Source: Onchocerca volvulus (taxonomy: Eukaryota; Nematoda; Chromadorea; Rhabditida; Onchocercidae). Taken from it: 64,000 nucleotides of DNA. The position numbers and the translations under genes were made by a program. Every line of letters starts with the position of its first letter. Position 1 is the stretch's first letter. Positions 51,394-64,000 of the stretch are shown here, one piece after another. The stretch is taken from positions 6,136,888 to 6,200,887 of the forward strand of contig HG738138.1 of NCBI GenBank assembly GCA_000499405.2, in the 5' to 3' direction. The notes below the pieces were generated by a model. That model saw only the letters and a list, made by a program, of their open reading frames with translations, was not told where the DNA came from and did no database searches.

Positions 51394-54300
51394 AAAAAAT
51401 AAATAAATTGTATAAATTGTAATAATGCATGATAAATTTTCTCATGTTTATTTCCGTACAATATTTTCTTTGCTTACAGTTTATTTCTTATAACTTGAGC
51501 AACCAAGTTCAAGATGTAACTTCATCTTGGATAATCCATTTTTGAGTTTTGTAAATTATGTTGGAACGAAATAAATCAACAATTCATTTAAAGAGTCACA
51601 CATGAACTGCAAAAAAAAACATAATTTTTATATTGAAAATGAAGTAATGAGAAGATCAGAGAAAATCTCTAACGATTTTTGAAGAATAAATTCGCAAACA
51701 TGAGAATTTCTTGGATATACAAAAAAATGTAAAAAATGTAGACTAATTGCGTATCAGCTAATCATATCATTTCAGCACTTCAAATAAATAAATATTAGAA
51801 ATGCAGTGAATTTTAACATTTAACAAGTACAAATTCTTCATCTCTGAATGCTTTTACTACAACAATCAAGAGATGTGAATTATGTTGAAAATATTTTGCA
51901 GTTCAAGAAATTCATTTCTTAATACTGAAAGAGTTTGTTTTTCTTTGTGCTTCTTACATAATAGACAAATTTCAGCAGTGATATATTCATTTTCATCTCA
52001 AATATGCAGATTTAGAGCAATAAATCATCGACGGCGTTTCAAAAATAAGATATACGAGAACTTATCACATGTTTTGTCACAAAAATGCATGCAAAATAAG
52101 CAGCTTACCTAACCGAATTCAAGTATTTTCTAAGGTAATTACGCTATGTTGCAGTACTGGAGATAACATAATTTAGTCATTTAGTTTTTGGTAAATAATT
52201 GTCAAATTTTAGCTGAAATGACTGCATTTTTAATTTGTTTAGAATTAATAGACTGCCATCTAATGAAATGATTGAAAACAAATAATTTTATAAATACGAT
52301 TGTAAGAAGTTATAACATTCACTTCTCGCTGGCACAATATTTCACTGCGAGTAGTAAAAGAATTTTAATTCATAGATTTTATAAAGTGGACATCTTCGTA
52401 ATCATACATATGTCTCTGTTTGCTATCGTATTTGGCAAAATTTAACAATTAAGAAGCGCATTCGGACAGTCAGTCGTCGAACAAACATCAATAAATAAGC
52501 TGGTTAGGATCTTTTGTTGATGTATTTAGGATCGAGTCATTCAAGGGTCATGAAACGACTTATGTAATCTGCAATAATTGGCCGACTTTCCCATAAATTC
52601 CCTTCTAAATATAGCCTGATATACGTAAAAGCAAATGTTGCAAAGAGGAGGAAGAACGGGAAGAGGAAGGGAAAGAAATTCTCAAAGATCAGAAGTAAGC
52701 CCCAATAAATTTATTATGAGGCATGTATCAGTCATGCATCAAGCATAATTTTAATTCAGATTACAATAAGTCCCTTCAAACCACCTCAATGCTTAATATT
52801 GTATATTTCTCATTTTTGAATTTAGGCTTAAAATAAAGCTTGATAATTTTGGCCACTCTTTTCCCCATCTTCCATTCCTGCTCCTTTTCTTTTTATTTAG
52901 CAGGACCCAAATTCAGTATGGTCCCTTAAGCTTCCGACTTAATTAATACTGTAAACATAATTCGATGAAAAGTAGCAAAAGTTCTTAAACTATTACTCAG
53001 CTTTATCATTAGCAAAAATAAAACGAAAAAAAAAAAGAAAAACCATGATCATCATCATGTAACAATACGAGGCAAAAAACACTCAAGATTTATTAAGTTG
53101 CGTTAGTGCGGCACATAGTTCAAAACCGAGTTTGAGACCGATTAAGTACAGTGATAAATCTCAATCTTGGTCGCTGAATATTCATGAATTTCATTAGCTA
53201 ACTGCTCCTGTATTATGTTTGATTTTACTTCTGGTTTACTTGATAAGGTCCTTTTCAGTTTTAAAACATAATCTTTCCATTCGTTTTCAGATAAACGATA
53301 TAATTTTCTCTCTTATTTCGAATAGATATTACTTGCTTTCAATAAACAAGAACAAAAATATAAATATAAACACAAATATCATTACAACTGCTTCTCACTA
53401 TTTTTAGTATAAATGCCATAACTGTTCAAATCAAGAAGTATTTTCTTTCCACTAAATATTTGATATGCTATGAATTCGATACAAAAGGGTCTCAACTAGA
53501 CAGGTCATTTTATATTATAAGCCAATACTTTCTTCAATAGAATCAAAAAGAATTGATATTTCAAAAAAGCCCTTCCAATTTTTAAAAATCCTTCAGAAAT
53601 TCACGGTTATCTTAACCCTTTTCACAGAGACAATAAAAAAGACTAATAAGAAAATCAATTCTGGAAAATGAACAAGGAATCAAGAAGGAATTACTATGAG
53701 AAAAATAAAGACATATGCTGTAAAAAGTAACAATAATTAGAAACTAATGAAAATCAAACAACAAGGAATGGAGAACACCATATACAACATATACAAAAAA
53801 AAAAAAAAAAAAAAGAAAAAAACAATATAAACATTATATTTACAGGTCATAGAAATAAAGACGTATGACGAGATCACTATCCTATAACTCATATCAATGT
53901 TTGATGAAGAATATAGAATATATTGTGTAGTAAATTTCACAGCATATTAACTTTTTTTATCTAGAAAAATAAATATAACGTCGAAAGAGCCATCAATGAA
54001 AAAAAGAGATTCATGCGATGATATCAAAAATTTCTGATGTCAGCTGGAATAACTGTTCAAAATTAGAATTAAAAAATGATAAGAATAAATAGAACTAATC
54101 TTTTTGGTAAAGTAAGTTGAGCACATATATGATAAATAAACATTTAGCAACAACATACCTCTTAATTTCATTCACCGTTCAGTTTTATAGAAGTGCCTGA
54201 AAAACCGGTTTCAATAACCAAACTGTCTACTAAAAAATTATTGTATATTGAATAGCTAATGAATAAATCACAAGAATAACCAGAAACTTCACAGAGCCAA

Positions 54301-54693
54301 CATATATTTGTTATATTAATTCATCCTTTGATTATGCTAACATTGTTTCAAAGGACATATATAAACTAATCAGACTTACACAGGAATAAAATATAATTTC
54401 TTCCATATCTTCAAATAATGGATAATTGCGTTTTTTAAACGGTTTCAGCTTCTTAAATTGTAGCTATTCTGCTGACTGCCTTATCCATTACCTGGTAAAC
54501 GTTCCAGCATCTTAAAAATTATCTCAGGACATAATGAAATTTAAGGTTGATTTTTGCACCTCAATCTAAAATACTCAGTAAACGGTGATCAACTGATGAT
54601 GATGATGTAATAATGAAGTAAAACATGAAATTCGAAACATAACAAAAAATATTACTCGGAAGGAATAGAGGAAACGAATGAATACTAATAGCT

Positions 54694-59018
<4,325 letters not shown>

Positions 59019-59513
59019 GTCGCTAGAAAATATCACGATTAAGGTTCAAATATGGTAGAATAAGACAAACAAATTCGAAAATGAACAGTCACTCGTCCGA
59101 CCTGAAATTTCAGTCAGACATTCGACCTAGAATTCCAGTCAAACGTTTCAAAATGTGCCATCCCTCATCCTGTCTGCACACCGCCTGCTTTATCATCTAC
59201 AGAACAAAGCCAACGGTCGCTGCAAGACAATCCAACTAATCACAATCGGTGACTTAATTAATAAAAACAATTCTGCTGCAACTGTCATATAGATCTTCAA
59301 AAGAGTTCCTTTATATTGTGAGTTCTGCGATGAATGAGATTCAAGTATTTCAGCGGAAATTAAAGTGGATTGGGAGATTTTCGTAGTTTAAACGCATTTG
59401 TGGGTCTCAATCTGATCGTTATGTTACTATCGGATGATGATTTGTAGGGAATTAGAATTAAGGAATTTCTGAAATGTTAATTCCAACTTTACAAGCATAT
59501 ATTACAGGTGCGG
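59019..59513. promoter_or_regulatory. divergent 5' region shared by the PCAF and RAD54L2 genes
   Basis: About 490 bp between two oppositely transcribed start codons, each preceded closely by a splice acceptor. It contains an imperfect 25-bp tandem duplication (59098-59122 and 59123-59147, 20 of 25 positions equal, each starting CGACCT) that could be a doubled factor site. A shared bidirectional promoter is inferred. Confidence 0.5.
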
Positions 59514-62399
59514 ATGGAAGAAAATGGAATGAAAACGAAACTTGAAGTAGAACTGATCAAAGATGAGAATCCAGTGGAGTCATTGACTAGAAATAATAGT
59601 GCCGAGGATCTTATTTCCCTAACTTTACCTACTCAAACACGTTCGAACAAAAGAAAGCATATCAGGTTTCCATTCGTCTGTTAATTTTGTCAGAATTCGT
59701 TCCTCAGTTTTTATGATTTGAATAATTGATGTGTTCGAAATAACTGTTATAATTTTTACATGAGCAGTTTTTAAACATTTGAATATTATATTGCCTTCAA
59801 AAATGGAACATTCCACTTTGTGTGCATTTAGGACAGATTTTGATGAAATAAAAGTATCATCCGATGCAGCTGAAGCTCAGAGAAGAGAAAGAGAACGGCT
59901 GGAACGTCTGTCTAAAATATATGAATCGGAAGTCGGTAACTTGGTAGAAGCAGAGTGCAAAGAAGGATTGAATGCCGATGGGCATTCATATATGAAATTG
60001 GAGCCTATATCAAAGTGTCTAAAAACATCATCTTTGACTGATGTGAAACCCTCAACGTCTTTTATGAATGATGATGTAATAGAATTAAGTAGTGATGAGG
60101 ATTCCGATGTCGACTGTCATCCACTTGGTTTGTCTAGAAATTTTGTGGTTTTTTTTTTTTTTGTAGTAAAATCTGCATGTGCATTTTTTATTGATTCAAA
60201 TTTGCATATCAATAATTAACACCATTTGATTTTCTCTCACGGTGCATTATTCTTCAAGTTATAAATGATGTCGAACGGTTCTTATAAGAATCGAAGTTTT
60301 AGTGATTTCCATTCTTATTTATATGATGGGACTTCAGAAGAAAGTGGAGCTAACTGTTTCGAAACAATGATCCTCGAAAAATTTGCTTTAAACTCGAATT
60401 GTTACATACTAGGTTTTCCTATCTTTTTTTAAACATTTTGTCGTTAAAGTTTTCTCAAGTAGGAATTTTCTAGGTCTAATTCAACCACTGCCATTACGCC
60501 GACGATCACCGTTATACAGGGTATATTCTCCTGATCGTTTTTCCTTTTTCTATTTTTTTTTCAAATTTTTATTTAGCTTTTGGAAAAATTTTTTATTGGA
60601 AAAATGCAGGTGTTGCATGAAGACGTGACTGATGAATTGCATCGTGTTGAACGTGAAAGACTATGTAAAAAACTGTTTACGGAGGAGGAACTTGAAAGTA
60701 AGAAGTTAATGGGAGGCCGATTGCTTGTGAATCCCGGAAAGGCATCTGATGAACCCGATGTCTATGTCCCTTTTCATCTCAATGATGTTCTTCAGCCGCA
60801 TCAGCTGGGTGGCATACGGTTCATGTTAGTTTTTTATTTCTTTATTTGACTAGAGCTTATTGTGCGCAATTTATTATAGAAATGGATTTTATTCTCAGCT
60901 TCTAATAGTTACAGAGGAAAAGATAGAAAATTGTTCCATTAAAAAAGCTTAACAAAACTATAAATCAAAAATTTTGATTCAGCTTGATAGATCTGTCCTT
61001 CCTGTGTTCGTTTATATATTTCAAACCGTGAGCTACAGGTACGACAATATCATCGAAAGTGTGAAAGATTATGGGAAATCTCCTGGTTTTGGATGTATTT
61101 TGGCACATGCAATGGGATTAGGAAAAACGATTCAGGTAATTATTTTGACCTGAAGAATTGCAAAAAAATTTTGATTCAGCTTGATAGATCTGTCCTTCCT
61201 GTGTTCGTTTATAGATCTGTCCTTCCTGTGTTCGTTTTATGTTCGTTTTTGAGGAATAATAAAGCAAGCAGAAAATTTCTTTCAGATAATTACATTTATG
61301 GACATTTTTGTTCGCACGACAAATGCAAAAAAAATGTTGATCATTGTGCCGGTAAATACGATACAGAATTGGTACTCCGAATTTGAAAAATGGTTGCCTG
61401 AGTGAGTTCTTTTCATTGCCTTCTCATGAAATTATTCTATTTCTTATTGACGTTCTTCTATCTTCTTCGGTAATCTCTTTTTTCTTTTTTAAGTGACTTT
61501 AAATTCCATATTTATTTATTGCTATTGTCCGTTTCTTTTCTTTTACTTTTCATTTAGTTTCTATTCTTCTATTTTTTAGTTAGGGATTAATAAATCGTGG
61601 CATTGTTATCATTTTCTATTTTTTCATCACTTCCGAAGGCCGAAATCTGTGTTGAGTTGTAAGTTGCATCGATGACTAATTTTTTGTTATTTATTGCAAA
61701 ACATTGATGTAGATACTGGTATAGAAATCGGCTGTTCGAATTGACCTATGGTCAGAAGTAAGAAATAATCGGCTACAAATTAAGTGATATTTAGTAATTC
61801 CTTATTTGGTATAACGAACGATGAATAATGATATTTAGTGAATAAGAAAACCTGTAGAAGCTATGTATGGAAATCATGATGATAAAATTTATTAGCCTAA
61901 TTTTCAGTTCACATTGATGATCCTATAAATTATTTTACTGGTTATCTTTTACTTCATTGTTTTTTAATTTGTTCAAGTAAATCTTGCACAAAATTTTTTT
62001 TCCAGCAGACTCACTGAAGCAGGCGAAAACATACGTCCATTCATAGTTTGGCTTCTTGGTGATGCAGTAAAAACAAATGAACAACGCGCAGAATTAATAC
62101 GTTTGTTTTTAAATATTTTAAGCGATGTCGAATCGGTGTTAGAGGATGTAGGACAGTTTTGTTGTTTTGAAATCTGTAATGATATAAAAATTAGTTTTCG
62201 GTAATGAAATGTTGAAGAAAACATCAGCGATACAGTAACTGGTAAGGAGTAAATCTGTGAAGAAATATGGAAGTGCTGCAAAGTAACTACTTGGGAAGTG
62301 GAAGTATGTAGTGTGGTATGAGTTTTTTCTTTTTTTAGCTTGTAAAAATTTAAAGGTTGTAGTGCTGGCAGTGCTGATTTCATGATTTTTTTCTTTTTT

Positions 62400-62451
<52 letters not shown>

Positions 62452-64000
62452 GTGGGGAAAGTGAGAGCTGTGTACGGATTTTGATGAACTCTAGTGATAT
62501 TCAGAAAAATGGCACACAAAAGGAGGAGTTCTATTAATTGGTTATGATATGTTTCGTTTACTGGTACAAATAAAACCGAAAAAAAGAATTTCTGCAAAAC
62601 CCAGTAAAAAAATGGAGGAAATAGTTGATTTGGAAAAGGAAGAATTGGATGCAATAGCTCTGTGTGGTAGGCGTTTATTGCTTAAAAAGTTTTTTCTGGA
62701 ATATTATTTATAATTAATGATGAGCTGCGAGCTAGTTTACTTTGCAGCGGCTCGAGAAGCTTTATTGGATCCTGGTCCTGATTTGGTCGTGTGTGACGAG
62801 GGTCATCGTATAAAAAATGAAAGGACGGGCATAGCAGCAGCTTTAAGTGCTATAAAGACAAGGTAGTCTATGAAAGATTTGCGAAAGGTGATAAAGAACA
62901 TACCACTAAGCAAGATCAAGATTAATAGTTTCAGCGTTTCTTCTCTTAAAAAGAAGAAAATGAAGTATTTGGCAAAAATGATTTAGGTCATTAAAGTTTT
63001 TTCCGTATTTGAACTTTTTTCTCAAAAAAAGTTTCGGTTTGGAAAATTGCCTCACAGATTATTAGCAAACAAATATATTACACAGTTCATTTCCTGATGA
63101 TGTCAAAATCCATGCACACCATGTGCAGAAACCTCCCAAATAAGAACTGAGCATCAAATTATCCTACATAACACATTGGCTAACAGAATTTTATGAATAC
63201 TGGAGTAATCAATGTTTCTTGTGAGCCTAATTCTCTATCCTCTTTTTCAGATTGATATAAAACATTTTTTCAGGCGTCGGATTGTGTTAACGGGTTATCC
63301 CTTGCAGAATAATTTGATGGAGTATTATTGTATGGTGGATTTTGTAAGACCTCATTATTTGGGTTCGAAGAAAGAATTCAGCGTTATGTTTGAAAAGCCA
63401 ATAAAGAATGGACTCTGTATTGACTCTACACCATCAGATCTCAAAATCGCTCGTCAACGCACTCATATCCTGGTTGAATTATTGAAAGGATTTGTACAAC
63501 GGTACCAATTCAAATTTTTGTTCTTTTCATTCTTATAAATGTTTTACAATATGTAGAGGAAAAACGCAAAATTTCAGGCGAACACATCATTTATTGAAAA
63601 ATATACTTCCTCCGAGTTACCAATTCGTTGTATTACTCCGGAAAAGTCCGATACAGAGAATGCTATATCGAGCATTCTTGCAGTATGCACAGAATGAAAT
63701 TAGCATTAGCGGAACTGCGGTCTTCAATCCACTCAAAGCATTCGCTGTTTGTTCAAAGGTTTATTTGTTTCATTTGTATTTATATTTTATAGTTTTCTTA
63801 TTTCTGAAATACACCGTATTTTCTGAAAATCTCATGCACCACCTAAAGCTTCAAAAAGATTAATTGCATAATATTACTTTCATTAAAGTTCATTAAAGAT
63901 TTGGAATCATCCAGACATTTTGTATGAAGTTTTCCAAAAAAGGAAAACTGAATGTGAAAGTGAAATCAATGAAAGAAATTCGCAACTCGCAGCGACAGAA
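59514..64000 (+). CDS. RAD54L2: RAD54L2/ARIP4-type SNF2 family ATPase (5' part, cut by window end)
   Basis: Exons 59514-59665, 59832-60127, 60474-60520, 60577-60824, 61039-61135, 61286-61401, 62009-62100, 62505-62666, 62748-62862, 63274-63501, 63578-63758 and 63899-64000 (continues); 612 codons in frame. A basic, Ser-rich N-terminus contains [13 protein letters not shown], a SUMO-interacting motif. The first RecA lobe follows: [18 protein letters not shown]-binding [10 protein letters not shown] (about 271-280), [26 protein letters not shown], Walker B box DEGH (420-423) with RIKNE, then [52 protein letters not shown] and IWNHPD. These match ARIP4/RAD54L2 better than ATRX. The helicase C lobe lies beyond the window. 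The family remodels DNA-protein complexes, and ARIP4 acts with SUMO-modified nuclear factors. Two short introns flanking exon 61039-61135 share a duplicated sequence. A splice acceptor lies 7 bases before the ATG. Confidence 0.93.
60967..61236. repeat. intronic direct repeat flanking a RAD54L2 exon
   Basis: A 50-bp word (60967-61016), containing GATAGATCTGTCCTTCCTGT, recurs identically at 61163-61212. Its last 26 bp appear a third time, partly overlapping, at 61211-61236. The two full copies lie in the introns on either side of exon 61039-61135. Confidence 0.9.
62402..62449. repeat. poly-T tract, 48 nt, in a RAD54L2 intron
   Basis: Uninterrupted T48, preceded by shorter T-runs broken by single C, lying 55 bp before the acceptor of exon 62505-62666. 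It is too far upstream to be the polypyrimidine tract itself. Confidence 0.9.

Larger units (their letters stand above)
49223..54693. other. intergenic region, 5.5 kb
   Basis: Convergent intergenic space between the CDF gene (+) and the acetyltransferase (-). It holds a 28-nt poly-A (49270-49297), AT-rich sequence with several short A-runs, and one broken frame (50962-51393) listed separately. No RNA gene or transposon seen. Confidence 0.5.

Noticed and set aside
51126..51461. Antisense 111-codon frame
   Set aside because: It overlaps the broken forward frame and the A-rich sequence after it; hydrophobic composition only reflects AT-rich DNA, and no start context or homologue is seen.
63212..63273. 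Possible extra coding sequence before exon 63274 of the RAD54L2 gene
   Set aside because: Using the acceptor at about 63250 brings an immediate in-frame TAA. The acceptor at 63271-63273 gives the conserved [14 protein letters not shown].
59514..64000. ATRX (xnp-1) as the identity of the SNF2 gene
   Set aside because: The DEGH box with [13 protein letters not shown] and CIDSTPSD segments follow ARIP4/RAD54L2 more closely as I remember these families; the C-terminal half needed to be certain is outside the window.

Overview
The window looks like nuclear DNA of a nematode, most likely a filarial/spirurid worm. It is strongly AT-rich and its genes are split into many small exons with GT..TTTCAG introns. 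Several start codons sit 1-8 nt after a splice acceptor, as expected for spliced-leader trans-splicing. The proteins include the nematode-typed 'Clc-like' claudin-related tetraspan family. No rRNA, convincing tRNA, CRISPR array, transposase, reverse transcriptase or viral gene was seen. All gene models were built by hand from reading frame, splice consensus and intron phase. Every splice junction given keeps the frame unless marked uncertain. Orthologies come from remembered family sequences, not from a search.

Layout: (1) 983-8708 (+), a PWWP-domain protein, probably chromatin associated. (2) 8.7-24.2 kb, a 15-kb AT-rich stretch with microsatellites, small tandem duplications, one GC-richer island and only one weak exon candidate. 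(3) 24254-26742 and 31079-37094 (+), two tandem Clc-like tetraspan genes. They share intron phases and several identical exon lengths; the second carries a cytoplasmic tail of roughly 550 residues. (4) 37740-38771 (+), a B9D2 (ciliary transition zone) orthologue with a perfect RFX/DAF-19 X-box 65 bp upstream. (5) 41644-44475 (+), an ERp44 orthologue of the ER early secretory pathway. (6) 47017-49222 (+), a cation diffusion facilitator of the DxxxD (manganese-like) type. (7) 54694-59018 (-), a complete GCN5/PCAF lysine acetyltransferase with bromodomain. (8) 59514-64000 (+), the 5' two-thirds or so of a RAD54L2/ARIP4-type SNF2 ATPase, cut by the window end.

The PCAF and RAD54L2 genes are divergent and share about 0.5 kb of 5' sequence, so they may share a promoter. 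The ERp44 and CDF genes are both secretory/transport genes on one strand but lie 2.5 kb apart, so they are not a compact operon. The most testable new points are the X-box at B9D2, the long-tailed Clc-like protein, the two possible C-termini of its neighbour, a probable GC-AG intron in the acetyltransferase, and an in-frame upstream exon of ERp44.
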